From: Lunularia cruciata | Lineage: Eukaryota > Streptophyta > Marchantiopsida > Lunulariales > Lunulariaceae | DNA length: 64,000 nt | Reading direction: 5' to 3' | NCBI GenBank assembly: GCA_948567375.1 | Contig: OX419756.1 | Location: forward strand, 42,758,552-42,822,551 | Shown here: in pieces, positions 1-13,100 of the stretch | How positions within the stretch are numbered: the stretch's first letter is position 1 | How the letters are laid out: every line of letters begins with the position of its first letter | Position numbers and translations under genes: made by a program | The notes under the pieces: generated by a model | Told to the model about the DNA's origin: nothing | Seen by the model: only the letters and a program-made list of their open reading frames with translations | Database searches by the model: none

Positions 1-400
1 GCTATAAGTTGTTAAAAGCACATTGCAGATTTTTCACCAAGTGCCACATACAAAAAGCATTGTGGCATCCGGAAGATATGTTGGAAATAACTTCAATGGA
101 TCCCTTTTGCCAAATTGACAAGAAGATTAAATGTGGAAGCTTTGAGTATAAGGTTATTGCATGTTGTAAATGGGTCAAGACCACATCTAGTTGGCATAAT
201 TTGCAACATTCACAATTGTAGAACCAATAGGAAATAGGGAACCCTTTACATGAATTACAATTGCACAAAGAAGAATACCTAGGTATTTTACCTTCAAATG
301 AGTTTCATCAATACCAATTAAAGGTATGCAAGTTTGGAATCCATGTACTCATGGTCCAAAAAGCAAGGAAAAGTTGCAAAAACTTTTCCACCATCTTTTT
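1..400 (-). pseudogene. MULE (MuDR-type) transposase fragment
   Basis: Read on the minus strand, about 360-240 gives a stretch with PLIGIDETHLKVKYLG, matching the first catalytic Asp block of plant Mutator-like (MULE) transposases (usual form: FIGLDGCHLKGKY). About 120-10 gives QKGSIEVISN and CHNAFCMWHLVKN, matching the later block (usual form: RQKGLIEAI, then AYCLRHL). The order and spacing fit the DDE core of a MURA protein. The frame changes between the two blocks and there is a stop just before the first, so this is a dead fragment. It runs off the left edge, and no terminal inverted repeat is visible. DDE transposases of this family cut and paste DNA in the nucleus. The family call is by eye. 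Confidence 0.66.
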
Positions 401-484
401 CCAAAATAACATGTGTCTCAAGCATTTTGGAGCATGATAAATAAGGAAATGAAGAGTACAATAGGAGATATCAAGCCACTTACT

Positions 485-1562
485 AGGAGTTTAATTATTT
501 CCAATGGGATTGAAAGCTCAACTTATGCAAGTTTGATTTATTGCAGCTATGATATATGATCATAGTTATGGGATTATGGTTACTTATGAGCATGTTGAGT
601 ATTGAATGTCCATGCAATTAGCAAAAGGAATATGTATTTTTATGAAGTTGATATTGAATAGCAAATTGATGATTGTGGATGGTAGAAAGGGTTTTGTATT
701 CCGTACCTCATATCCTATTGTATTAAAGATTTGGAAGGAGTATTCAAAGTGTATGAAATTTGTAGAAGCTACCTTACATTATAATATTATTATAAGTCTT
801 CTTTGGCTTGAATATCATATGGTTCAATTTGATTGGGGCCAATGCAAATTCAAGTACAAAACTAAGGTAAGGATTATCTATTTAGTTATTTGGTACCATT
901 GGGGAAGAAAACTAAGAGTAGTCAATCCCAAGATGGAAAGTTTTTTAGTACAAGTTGTAGAATAAGCATTGGAGTAAGATATTTCTGTTTTTGCTATGTG
1001 GATCAAGCATATTGCACAAGGAGAATCTGATAGAGATAAAAAGACCTCAAAAAACAGTGGTAGATAAGATAGTTCTCAAGTTTACAAATATATTTCTAGA
1101 TGATCTTCCAAATGGGTTACTATCTAATCTACATATGCACTTCAAGATTGAGCTATTGCCAAGTAGCTTTTTATTGAGTAAACTAATCTATCAACTCTCA
1201 TCCAAGGAGTTAAAAGAATGTTGAACAACATTGATCAAGTTCTTTGAGAAGATTTCATACAGCCATAAAACATCTTCTTGGGGAGCAGTGGTATTATTTA
1301 TACCAAAGAAGAATGAAATACTTTGATTTTGTTTTGACTACCATGGTTTTAATGAAAATATTGTGAAGAATACATATGTATTGTCTTGAATTGATGACTT
1401 TTTGGATCAATTAAATGGAGCACTATGCTTCTAAAAGCTATATCTTTGAAGTGAATACTAGTGGATTCTAATCTATGGAGAAGATGTGAAAAATATCACC
1501 TTTCTTATAAGGTATGGGCATTTTGAATGGAAAGTTTAACCTTTTGGCTCAATAATACTTTG
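485..1562 (+). pseudogene. Family A Gypsy pol remnant (protease to RT)
   Basis: Decayed copy of the protease and reverse transcriptase of the same Gypsy family that is better preserved at 16012-17643. About 490-540 matches the ISSNGIE..TYAS block before the protease, 606-850 the segment ending in the LPWLERH region, 1060-1220 the ADVFSDDLP and LSPKELEE region, and 1260-1560 the RT blocks WGA-VLF-PKK, DY-G and RYGHFEW. The RT breaks off after its PFG block. Stops and frameshifts are frequent. An LTR follows directly at 1563, so the rest of RT, RNase H, integrase and chromodomain are deleted. Confidence 0.75.
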
Positions 1563-1915
1563 TGTAATAATATGAAGTTGACAAGAGCTGCATATAGCTA
1601 ATAAGTTATAGAATATAAATATGGCCAGATAACTTTAAGAATGTTCTAGAAGTATCTATGAAGCTTCTTGGTGAGAAGCTTGTAGGAACTTTCCAAGGAT
1701 TAAGTAACTTGTATGCAAAGTAAATGGCTAGTTTAGCTTGCACACTAAGTAAAGTAATTTCTAGAAGGGAACTTCCTTGGAAACTTCTTGGGTGCCTCAT
1801 ACCCCAATCAGCTATAAATACCAAAGCCCAAGCTTAAGCTATGCATTCAAAGTTCCTCTCACTTGAGAGTTCTATGTGATCTTCCATATCCTATTGCTTT
1901 CCTGTGTCATTTATA
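1563..1915 (+). repeat. Degenerate LTR, family A
   Basis: Begins TGTAATAATATG and ends TTATA directly before a primer-binding-like site. It aligns along its length with the 426-bp LTRs at 14389 and 19610: GAAGCTTC-type repeats near 1655-1700 and 1785, a TATA box at about 1814-1822 (CTATAAATACC), and the AAAGCCCAAGCT downstream block. It is shorter (353 bp) and diverged, so it is an old copy. Its left neighbour is pol sequence and its right neighbour is PBS plus gag, an internal-LTR-internal order. Confidence 0.72.
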
Positions 1916-3137
1916 TTGGTATTAGAGCATGAGTGGGAGGAATGGAATCTATGGACCTCCAAATCTATTTCCCCCAAACCATTGGGATTTTCATATCCAT
2001 ATACTACCAAACCATCATTTCATGTAGTTCATCATTTCATACTTTGGATAGAAATCTTTTGAACATGATCACCTTGTCATATGAACCATTTATCCTATCA
2101 ATTATAAATTATAAAAAGCAATGGACATATTGCATCTATGTGTCAATTTAAAAAATTGCATATACGTAGCTTGGTAGAGTAGTAGTTATGGTGGTAATGC
2201 TCAAAGTTAACATTGCTATATAGTAACAAATTAAGCATCTTACTTGGTTGCTGGACGAGAGAAAGATCATTATAATTAATGATAAGAATAAGTCAAGAGA
2301 ATAACATTTCAACAAGGAAAAGATCAAGTTCAATTTCAGAAGCCAAAGGTATTTGAAGGCAATAATCTATCAAGTATAATAGAGAATTTTGTATCCAATT
2401 GTGAATGTTATTTGAATAGTTGAATAGAGATGGATTCTCTTTGCTTCAAGCCAATTAGATGAAGTGCCAAAACTATGGTGGAAATTTTGGGTAAAGCAAG
2501 TTCAATGGCAATTTTTTCTTTGGATATGGCAAGAATTTAGAAGTAGACGTAATTTGGAGATTTCAAGAAATGAATGTTTCATAAGATAGGTTGGAAAACT
2601 TGAACCATAGTAGTTCTTTGAGGAGCTACGTCACTCAATTCCAAAACATTATAATATTAATTCAAGAGATATTGGAAGACAAAAGCTTTGGGTCCATTTG
2701 TGAGATGCTTAAAATCATGCAAAAAATTGAAAGTAATGATGCACAAGCCCAAATTTGGAAGAAGCCATGCAATTGGCTGAGCGCTTTGATTCTTTGGGTG
2801 GCATAACATCACAAAACCTACAAATACATCACACATGATTGGAGGAGCAGACACCATTGGAGATCATTGTCATTAAAAAGAGATTACTTGGCACTATAGA
2901 TAAATAAAGATTGCAATAAAATAGTGGTTGCTTTTATTATCACCAAATTGAACATAATATTGCCAAATTTTGAAAAAAGAAAGGATGACCTTTACCAATT
3001 TCCCAAATGGAGCTCTTGAAGTTTAAGTATCAATGAAAATATTAATCTTAGTGGTAGATATTGAGCCAATTATTAAGAAATTGATTTATTCCAATGAGAT
3101 TAGAGGCTTGACCTATGGAAATTTGATACACATACAA
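1916..3137 (+). pseudogene. Family A PBS and gag remnant
   Basis: Starts with TGGTATTAGAGCA at 1917-1929, a diverged initiator-Met tRNA primer-binding site. It then follows the leader and gag of the family A element at 14815-16020: the GG-ES-D-QI-FPQTIG segment (1933-2000), the PKVFEGNNL block (about 2340-2370), the SYVTQFQNII block (about 2620-2650) and the IGRG-TYG equivalent near 3090-3125. Stops interrupt every part. It ends where a reverse-oriented LTR begins at 3138, so another family A copy inserted into it or recombined with it. Confidence 0.68.
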
Positions 3138-3619
3138 TGAGAAAGGCCAAGGAAAGAAACATGAGAACGGAATATCAAAAGAGGAGGTCATATTGAAACT
3201 CTCAATTGAGGGAAATTCCAAATACCTAGCATGATCTTAGGCTTTGGTATTTAAAGTGAAGGAATACATGGCTCTTGAGAAGTTTCCTTCTTGAAGTTGT
3301 CTTCTTGGAGTGAAAACTAAGCTACTTGAGAAGCTTCAAAGGAAAATTCCTTCTAAAAACCACCTACTTGGCATACAAGCTAAACTAGCAATCAACTTGG
3401 TGTGCAAGTTACTCAATCCTTGGAAGGTACCTAGAAGCTTCTCACCATGAAGCTTCCTAAGTACTTCTAGAATATTCATCCAAGAAGCTCCAAGAAGAAT
3501 ATTCTATAAGCATATCTATATGCTTATAGAATATTCTTAGAATCTAACTATATTTGGCACAATTTATTAACTAATTATCCTCTAACAGCTCATTTGTCAA
3601 CTCTCTATTAATACATACA
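3138..3619 (-). repeat. Degenerate LTR, family A (minus orientation)
   Basis: Aligns in reverse with the 426-bp family A LTR: GGCCAAGGAAAGAAAC and GAGGGAAATTCC near the low end, the TATA counterpart (GGTATTTA, about 3250), then CTTCTTG and AAGCTTC blocks from about 3295 to 3440, and a CTAAC-rich end near 3600. Longer than the intact LTR because of an internal duplication of the ATTCTATAAGCATATCTATATGC-type region (about 3500-3540). Boundaries are approximate. It is the 3' LTR of the minus-strand remnant that follows. Confidence 0.65.
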
Positions 3620-6600
3620 TATTCCTCCACAACTAGTTTGTGATATCCTTGTTGCCATGGAATTCTTGTATGGCCATTTGTGCATTTTGGAGATGAGAAA
3701 AAGGCTCTTATGTGGCATCATGAAGAGGATATTCTTTGTAAAGGACTTTATATTCAATGTGACATTGGTGATTATGTTGGATGTCACAATGTGCAAGTAT
3801 TTAATCAACTTTATATTCCTCATGATCATTGATAAGGATGAGAGTAAGATGAGATTGGACACAAGTAGAAAAGGAAGATGGGTTAGAAATAAAAGGTTTT
3901 AACTTTGAAACATGGATGATAGGATAGATTTTCATATGACTAGGAAGTGCAAGTTGGTAGGCAATGAGAGAAATGATCTGAGTAATATCAAATGGGCATA
4001 TCCAATTAGGAGTAAGTTTACAAACTTTAGTCCAAAAAAGAGAAGATACTCAAAGAAAGCATGATCTTATTGCCTCATTGAAAAGTGAGATCATGATGAT
4101 GTTTAGCAACATATTTCTTTTGCTAATTTTGAGCAATGAGAAGATGGAACTTGGCTTGGTGTAAGGATTTAGATAACATGAACAAAAAGGTAGAAGTATG
4201 AGGAATGTGAGCAAGCAAGGGAGCAAGTGAATTATTAATAAGTGGATCTTAGCAAAAATTAAGGAAGAAGTGAGAGAACCCAATTCTTGCCTACTTGGAA
4301 TATTATAGGTGAACTTAGCAGCCATAAGAAAAGTGTCCTAGTTGGTGTAGTGAACATTGAAAAAGGTCCAAAGTATATCTTCCAAGGTGTAATTTGTGCA
4401 TTTGGTTTTCCCATTAGCTTGAGGATAATAGGCCATAGACTAAGAAAGCTTGGTACCAAGTAACTTGAACAATGCTTGCCAAAATTTATTAATGAATCAA
4501 GGATCACAATCAAAGATGAGAACCTTTGGCATCATACGGTGCTGAAAGATAATGTCAAAGTAAATCTTGGCTTGCATTAGAGCATTCATGATATCCATGG
4601 TGGGTGCCAAGTAAATATGCTTGCTAACTTATCAATGAACACTATAATAGCAATATGGCCTTGGTCTATCTTGCACAAGGATATGATGAGGTTAAGACTT
4701 ATATTTTCCAACTAGGTAGTTGGAAAGGGAAGTGGTTGAAGTAGTCTATCCAGTTTTTGGTTGCTAATCTTGCTACATTAGCAATTCTCACAAGAGTGAA
4801 CAAACTCTTAAACCTCTTGTGCCATGTATGGCTACCATCATTGACATTAGAGTGTACTCGAGGTCTTGTCCATTCCATATGGACCAATGATTAGTAAGTC
4901 ATGTGCTCTTGAAGCCGTACAAGTTGGAGATCACTAGAGTTAGACCATAGATTAGGTTCTCATAGAATATAAGGCACTCCTTGAAGGAAAAAGTGTTATA
5001 TCCTTGTCTTATGTTGCAAGATTACCTTGCACAAGCAATGTTTTATATCATGACCCCATATGATGTAAAACATTCTCAAACTTTGCATACCTTTGAGCTA
5101 ATTGACACTATGGTGATTGTTGTTATTATGGGAGATTAAAGAAGAATCTTCAAAGGACCTTATTAGGTCATTGTGACAAGGCATCTAGAATGACATGGAA
5201 CTTTCTAGGTTTTTAGGTTTGATGTTGAAAAACTATAGTTTTTCCTTCTATTGATGATACAAACTCTTCTTATGCTCCAAATGTAAAGCAACAAAGGTCT
5301 CTGATTGGTTCACATGATCACGTGTTTCTGCAATAGATAATGTATCCATACCTTTGTGACACATATCATTGCTAATGATTTTTGATCTTGAGTAGAATAA
5401 TTCTTTTTTGTTATGTTTAGTTAATGAGAGAAAACAACAATGGGGTGTAATCCATTTGGAAATTCCTATTCCAACACAACTCCAATGATAGAGTTAAATG
5501 TATCAAAATCAACCACACAAGATAATTGAGGATCATATGGTTGGAGGATGGGTATTGAAGGCACAATATGCTTCAATTTCTTGAATTTTTCTTTGTGCTT
5601 GGTGGTCCAATTGAAGCTTTATGGTTTCTTTAATAGATTGGTCAACAATGTGGTTGGATGAGCTTAATAATGGATGAACTATTGGTAAAAACTTGCCAAT
5701 CCATCAAATGCCCAAACTTCCATGGTATCCTTAGGAGTAGGCCAATCAATATTGGCCTTGATTTTCTCCTCTTCCATCTTGGTTCCTTTGTTGAGACCTT
5801 ATGACCCAAGAAGGTAACTTCATTCTACCAAAAGGTACACTTTGACTTCTTGGAGTAAAACTTCCACTCATATAGTTGTCTTAAAATTTCTTGTACATGG
5901 TTTTTGTGTTCTACCACCATGCTATTGTAAATTAAAATTTGATCCAAGAACACTACAACATGTTGATCCAATAGCCCTTCCAATACCTAATTCATTTGAT
6001 CCATGAAAATTGTTGGAGCATTGGTCAACCCAAAAGGTAAAACTCTCCATTCTAAATACCCATACCTTGTACAAAAGGATGTATTTTGCACATCCTCCAT
6101 ATCAATGGGAATTTGCCATAACTACTTCCAAGATCCAACTTTGAGAAGTTTTTTGTTTGATGTAATTGATCTGATAAGTTATCAATTTGAGGCAAGAGAT
6201 AAACATTATTCATTGTTTGTTTATTAAGGTCATTGTAGTCGTTACATAATCAAAACTCTCCATCCTTCTTTGGTACAAAGAGTATTGATGTTCCTCAAAG
6301 AGATGTGCTATATTGTATGAAATTCTTTTCCAACAAAATGATCAATGTTGTTTGAAGTTCCTCTAGCTCCTTTGTTGAGAGCCAATAGATTAGTCTACTC
6401 ACTAGAGTAGTACTTTGCAATAGCTCAATTGTGAAAGACATACCTTGATAAGAGGGTAATCTCTTTGGAGAATCATTTGAAAATACATCCATGAACTCCT
6501 AAATTATTTGATTAACCATTGGCTTTTGATCCTCATCCAAGCCCCCTCTCTCTATAGGTTTGATCACATTGCAAAAACAATAATATTTTCCTCCAAAGTC

Positions 6601-7675
6601 TACTCTATAGTTGCTATGTTAACAAAATTCCTATCTTGGGATTGATTATTCTTAGGTGTCTTATTGAAAAATGTCACACAATTTAATTGGTGTTGTACTC
6701 AATTTATCATTATGCCCAATCAAATTGAACTTGACAATATACAAGCCAAGAAAGACCTAGAATGATATAACAGTGTATGGGAGTGACTATAAATCTCACA
6801 TACTTGGAATACTCCTTCCTAATCTTGAATGCAATAAGTAGTGAATTTCAAAATGTAGAGCAATTTCTACTATCTACTATCATCAATTTGTTACTTTGAT
6901 ATTTGTTTTACATGAATATCTAATTTATTTTCTAATTGCATGGATATGCTATTCTCAAAACCCCCAAAATCAAGTAAAATTCTACAACCATCATACCTTG
7001 CATAGATTGAGCATTCAATCTCAATTAAACTAATCAAGTTCCCAATATATAGCTTGATATTCCCTATTCGGAATCTTCATTTCCTTGATCATCATGCTCA
7101 ATAAACTCCATTTGCACAACTTGTTAGGGTCATACATTCCGTAATCAACATTTAGCAATGGGGTATCTAATTTGGTGACAATAGAAGTAATTGCCATTTT
7201 GTCACAATGGCTCTTGATCTACCATGCCAAGTCGTCTTGGTTGGATGATCAATCTCCATTGGTGTTAGTTTGTCTACTTGTGCTTGGTGTGTTTGCAAAT
7301 TTTGTGGAGGTTTAGATAAAGATCAATTCATGGTAACCAAGGAGTCAAAGTGCTCATCCATTTGCATATCTCCTTCTAGATATTTGGGTTCATGCATAGT
7401 AACTTCCAATTTGGTATGTGATCTCAAGCTTCTCACAAAATAAACCAAATCTTCACCTTCTTGTATGTCTAAAATAAGCATCATGTTGTTTGAAATTGAG
7501 AAATATAACTTCTCATTGAATTGATATGCTTTAGTTTTGCAAGTCAATCTTGTGTAAGTTATGTAGTATTCATTGCTTGCCCAATAATTGTACTCTTGAA
7601 GTCTTCCCATGTAAAAATTGGAGTAACAAATTGCCATTGATTTTGCTCCGCTTGGAATTGTCATTATAGTTTTTC
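3620..7675 (-). pseudogene. Family A Gypsy gag-pol remnant
   Basis: Minus-strand reading from high to low coordinate gives, in order: gag (7323-7664, with DIQEGEDLVYFVRSL and TKLEVTM blocks), protease and linker (about 7130-6560), RT start (6295-6492, with LSTKELEELQTTL), the RT core (about 6290-5760), RNase H and integrase zones (about 5640-4250) and a chromodomain-region remnant (3620-3860). This is the full domain order of family A, but every domain has stops or frameshifts. The gag N-terminus and the 5' LTR are missing: at about 7676 the copy abuts a C-type LTR end. Confidence 0.72.
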
Positions 7676-7702
7676 CGTTTTGTGAGACAGCCTATCTCTC
7701 AC
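7676..7702 (-). repeat. 27-bp end fragment of a family C LTR
   Basis: TGTGAGACAGCCTATCTCTC followed by AC is nearly the same as the outer end of the family C LTR at 13411 (TGTGAGCCGGCCTGTCTCTC then AC). It sits exactly between the truncated gag on its left and the B1 LTR on its right. The likeliest reading is that B1 landed inside a C LTR about 27 bp from its end. No matching flank is seen at the far side of B1, because B1 is itself truncated. Confidence 0.6.
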
Positions 7703-8496
7703 TGTAATACCAATGGCTAGATAGATGATCGAGAATGAGATTTGGTTTGATAACATATGGAAGGATGTTATACATGCTGGACTAAGTATATAAGCTAGAG
7801 GTATCACCAAAAGAGTACTTCTACCAATAGGCCAAAACCAAAACATGCTTGGAAACTTTAGAATCAATAGCTAGGCATATGATCTAGAGGTGAAAGTTGA
7901 GGTGGTGACATCTGAAAGGATATTACACATGATGGAGAACAAAGATTAGATAGATATATCACCAAAAGAACACTTTTACTAAAAGATCAGAAGCCAAAAT
8001 AGGCCTGAAAACTTTAGAGGTAATTTTGGAGGCCTAAACAAATAAATTAGGACTCAAAACGGTGCAAATTCCCCCCAATGGAGGCAAGTCTCGCCTTCTC
8101 TTCCCCTTGGTTTGTCTTGCCAAGAGCCAATGTACATCACATGTCTTGCCAAGAGCCAATGAACATCATTTCCAATGGTATCTCACCCACATGATTTTGA
8201 GATTCCTACAAGAAGATTCTTTAAAATATTCCTTCTGGTCAAAGCTTGTTTGACCAACCAGATGGGACCAAGACCAACATGTCACCCATCCAAGCAAGTA
8301 ATCTAAGGTTGGAGCTTGCTGAAAGGTCACCTATCCAGGTACCTAAGCCTATGGTAGAGCTTCATTGGAGGAGATCCTCCTTGGCTATATAATAAAGAGA
8401 AGGTGTTCCTTTGGGGCATTGGAGGATTGAGTGTGAAATCTGTGTTTTCTCTCTTGTATCTCTCTTGAAGAGTTTTCTTGTCCTCAGAGTATTACA
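7703..8496 (+). repeat. 5' LTR of B1
   Basis: 794 bp, TGTAATACCA at the start and AGAGTATTACA at the end, with a primer-binding site 1 bp beyond. It aligns with the B2 LTRs in the opposite orientation (28423-29179 and 34318-35029 plus 40985-41031). A TATA-like CTATATAATAAAG lies at about 8385-8397, followed by the probable transcribed R/U5 part with CT-rich TGTGTTTTCTCTCTTG. Confidence 0.85.
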
Positions 8497-8497
8497 A

Positions 8498-8509
8498 TGG
8501 TATTAGAGC
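8498..8509 (+). other. Primer-binding site of B1
   Basis: TGGTATTAGAGC, one base away from TGGTATCAGAGC, the complement of the 3' end of plant initiator-Met tRNA. It lies one base after the LTR end, the normal place for priming minus-strand DNA synthesis. Confidence 0.8.
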
Positions 8510-9109
8510 AAGTGTTTTAATCCAAGAGAGTGGATCACCCCTTTGGAAGAGCATGAGCTACTAAAATTGAGTAATTTGAGGCAGAGAACAAAATGCAATT
8601 GCTAGACTTGGGAAGGGCTTTAGAGAGTGGATGGGATGGATGCACTATGGAGGACAATTTCCTGCACCTAGCTTCCCATTCTTGAATCCATTCCACATCA
8701 AGATTATGTACATCCAGTGTGAGCAAATGAGAGTATTGCTAGTTTATCACTTTGGAGCATAATTCATGGACAGATTGATGAATTCACCAAACCCGATGAT
8801 TCCTTGTGGTGGTATACAAAAAAGAGTAGGATTTGAAAATCTACATTCTATTATGATGTTATGGATTTGAATGCACAAAATCCTCACCCTTTTAACATGC
8901 AAGTAGAAGTCCATTATGTAGTTAGACCAAAAGTGATGTTTAGGGATTTTGTAGTCTATAATTTTGGTGAGGAATATTATCAATAAGCGATGGCCTTTGA
9001 GGTCCCAATGGTAGTTCCCATAGTATAGGCACCCTCCTAAGTGATCATTCTAACACGCTATTGAAGTAAGAAGTAGCAAGTGAACATTGATTGTGTGTAG
9101 GAATCATAG

Positions 9110-10140
9110 ATCCGCAATTGCAAGAGTTGATGCAAGGAATGCAAGGGATGTTGAACGAGTTTTGAGAAATCAAGATAACCATGGAGGAATTTCAAAATAA
9201 AGTACATGCTTTCAATAAAGATCAAGTAATGCAAGAACAAGAGCCATCTCAACAACCAACACCAGCAATCAAAGTACTTGGAGAGTTATGCATGCCAATG
9301 ACTCCAATTCCAATCAACAACCTTGCCACATTGTTACTACAAATGAAGAAGACATGCAACATCAAGCCATACAAAGGATAGTGTTCCATGGGAGTAATGG
9401 AAAATTAGATTTCAAGAATGAATCAATACCTTTGATTGTTCACAACAGAGATCACTAATCATTCTGCAGGTGTATTTGCGTGTGGGTACTTGACTGATAA
9501 GGCCCTCACATGGTATGATACTTGGGAAAAATCATTGCTTGTAGAAGGAGGAGAGTTCACTTAGACAAGCATGCAAGAAAGGCTGCTCAAGAATTTCCAA
9601 TTTTTGGATTCCATACAAATGGCCCTAACTAGGCTTTGAGGGTTGAAGTAGAAGAATAACATATAGGAGTACATGGAGATATTTCTAGATCTACAAGTTG
9701 CAATATCCGATATGAGTTTAGCCAAAGCTCTTGATAATTTCAAGAGAGGATTAAAAGAGCAGATTCACCAAGAGGTAATGGTGCAAAATCCTTGTATTGT
9801 TTTGGAAGCTATTGAATGCGCCCAAAGAATAGCAAGGGCACTTGGAGGAAGTGAAGCGATAACACCGATGCAAAACTATCAAGCCGATACACACTATTTT
9901 TGTAGACCAATACTTATGGAATTGGGCAAAAATTGGTTTTGAGATACAAGAGCAAGAAGTCTCCAAGGAGAATGGAGATGGGTTGAAGAAAGAAGAGAAA
10001 GAGTCCCATGGGGAGAAGGGGCTTGAGAAAAACAACAACAATGTTACAATTGTAGCAAAATTGGGCATATAGCCATCAATTGTCATGCTTGTCATCTTAG
10101 AGGCCCTTAGCCTCCATACAAGTGACCTCTAAACCATATG
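9110..10140 (+). pseudogene. B1 gag
   Basis: Structural polyprotein region. Recognisable blocks are TLLLQMKKTCNIKPYKG (about 9330-9380), CGYLTDKALTWYD (about 9480-9520), and VAISDMSLAKALDNFKRGLK (about 9700-9765). A complete zinc knuckle CYNCSKIGHIAINC (C-x2-C-x4-H-x4-C) lies at about 10038-10079. Gag packages the RNA in cytoplasmic particles. Stops near 9165, 9380 and 9560 break the frame. The closest copy is the minus-strand gag at 32999-33643. Confidence 0.8.
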
Positions 10141-10188
10141 GGGAGATGAATTGAAGAAATCATGGAAAAACGCATCAAAAAATGAAGA

Positions 10189-13100
10189 TTGCTAATAAAT
10201 ATACCTCGTGGCCTTATTGGCTCAATGGAGAAGAGTAAAAGAAGGGGAAGGAAGAAGACGAGTGTGCAAAGAAGGAGGGAGATAAATGCACAATTGATTG
10301 TTGTAAATGGAGTCCTAGAATGCAATCTATTGAGAGTGTTGATAGACACTGAGGCAATAGAGAGTTTCTTGTCTTGCTCTATTGCAATAAGGTTGGAGAT
10401 GAAACTAGAGAAGGATGAGAAGGACAAAGTAGAGTTATTGAATGGTTAGACAAAGAGGATTGAGTCATCACTTAGAAAGGTAATACTCTCTATAGGAGGG
10501 TATCAAGAAGCAATCAAGTGGCAAATGATACAATTACCTTGTTATGATGCAATCTTAGGTATGCCGTGGATGGAGAACTACAACTCCATGGTGGATTGGG
10601 GAAAGAAAGTAGTGAAAAATAGTCAATGGAAGATCTTTTGGATTAAAGGAAGATTACAAAGGCAAGAGTTGCCTTTGTATGTCATAAAGACCACATCTAT
10701 TAGTAAGATAAATAAATGTTTCATGGGTTTAATAAGAGAAGTCCAAAAAGCCTAACACAATAGACAAGTTCTTGAGAAATTGAAAGACGTGGTCAATGAG
10801 TTCCAAAATGTCTTTTAGGATAAATTACCCGCAAGGTTACCACCAAAAAGGAGAGTAGATCATAAAATTGAGATACATCCTCAGAAGACACCTCCTTGTA
10901 AGATCCCATATTGTTTATCACCTCAAGAGTTGGAGGAGTATAAGGCTCAAATTGAGGATATGTTGTAGAAGGGTTTATCCAACCTAGCACATCATCATAT
11001 GGGGCTCCTGTATTGTTTATGAAGAAGAAGGATGGAACATTGCGTATGTGCATTGACTACTAGGGATTGTATCAACAAACGGTAAAGAACAAATATCTAT
11101 TACCTTGCATGGATGACTTGTTTGATCAACTCAATGGGGCAAAGCAGTTCACCAAACTTGATTTGAGGAGTGGTTACAACCAAATTAGGATTGTGGAAGA
11201 AGACATACACAAAAGGGCCTTTCAAACAAGGTATAGTCACTTTGAGTACTTGGTGAGGCTAAACAGCACCAACGCTCCAACCACTTTCATGAGTTTGATG
11301 AATGAGTTTGTTTGTACTTGGATAAATTTGTTGTCATTTTTCTTGATGACATCTTAGTCTACAATAGGAGGCTGACAGAGCACAAGCAACATTTGCAAGA
11401 AGTCCTCCAAATTTTGCAATAGAATCAAGTGTATACTAAAATCTCAAAGTGTGAGTTTGGCAAATCTGAAGTAGACTACTTAGGCCATAGAGTAAGTGCG
11501 GAAGGTATCCAATTGTTAATAGATAAAATAGAGGTCATTCAAAAGTGGAGTGCTCCAAAAGATCAGACTCAAATCAAGAGTTTCTTGGGATTGATTGGGT
11601 TTTATCATTGATTTTTCAAGGACTTCTCCAAGATTGCACAAACTCCTAATAGCACTATTGGGCAAGGGGAAGAGGTGGATATGGGGAACCGCACAAAAAT
11701 TGGCCTTTCAAGAGTTGAAAGACACATTACTACATGCATGAATCTTGAAATGGTATGACCCAAAACATCCAATCAAGATGGCTACATATGCATCAAGTGT
11801 AGCAATAAGAGCAGTCTTGCAACAAGAATGGTAGGATGGATGGCACCCAATTTTGTATTTCTCTCGTAAGTTGCTATCGGCAAAGTGCAACTATCACACC
11901 ACCAAACAAGAAGAGCTGGCTATTGTCCTTGCAACCAAGCATTGGAAACACTATTTGGGTGAGAAGGTATTTGTGGTAGACACGGACCACAAACCTCTAG
12001 TCTACCTCGAGATACAAAAGGATCTTTCTCAATGACAAATTTGATGGGTAGAATGGAGACAACAATTCAACATGACAATAAGATATGTGGAAGGCAAGAA
12101 GCACCTTGCAAGTGGTTCTTGCCAAATTGTTTGCCATCAACTTGCAAACAATTTGGTGGTGGAAATCAAGATAAACCTTGAATTTTGGCCCAAGATTCTT
12201 GTTGCTACAAAAATTGATCCATAGATTATAGGTGCTCAATCATCCAAAGGCATCACCAACACTCAAGGACTCATCTTCCATGATGGTAGGTTATAGATCC
12301 CAGATGATACGGATCTAAGAACCACCATGCTAGTAGAATGTCATGACTCTACCATTGCAAGTCATGTTGGAATAGACAAGACCTTGGACGCAATCAAACA
12401 CCATTAATATTAGCCCAAGATGAGCAACAATGTGATGGAATATGTTTAGAGCTGCCTACTTTGTCTACAAAATAAGGCTTTAAATCAAACTTCCATAAGA
12501 CTCCTCTAACCTCTCCTCACTCCTACACAATGTTGGGAATAGGTAAGCATAGATCTAGTTTGTGTATTGCCTAAGACCACCTTTGGGTTTGATTCCATCA
12601 AAGTCTTTGTTGACCAACTCAACAAAACTATTCATGTACGTCCTACCACCAAGGATTTGACTGCATGCAACTAGCTCAATTGTACTTAGATGCAATATTT
12701 TCCCATCATGGCTTATCTTGAGTGCTCATCACAAACAGAGGCACTCAATTCACTAGTTTGTTTTGGAGAACACTCTTTTGGTTCTTCAGAACCAAATAGG
12801 CTATGTCCACTACTTATGATCCATAGATCAATGGGCAAATAGAGAGGGAAAATTGCACTATTGGGAACATGCTTCAAGGCTGTACTTTAGATGAGCAAGA
12901 GAGTAAGGACACCTTACTCCCATTGGTGGAATTTGCATACAACAATTTAGTGAATGCCTCCACACAAATCATACCATTTTTCCTCATGTATGGAGAGCAT
13001 CCTTTCACACCTACAAGTTTGATGAAACTCCATTTTGTGGCTACCAAGGTGAACCTTGTCAACATTTTTGCTTCTAGAATCCAACAAGGAGTGGAATATG

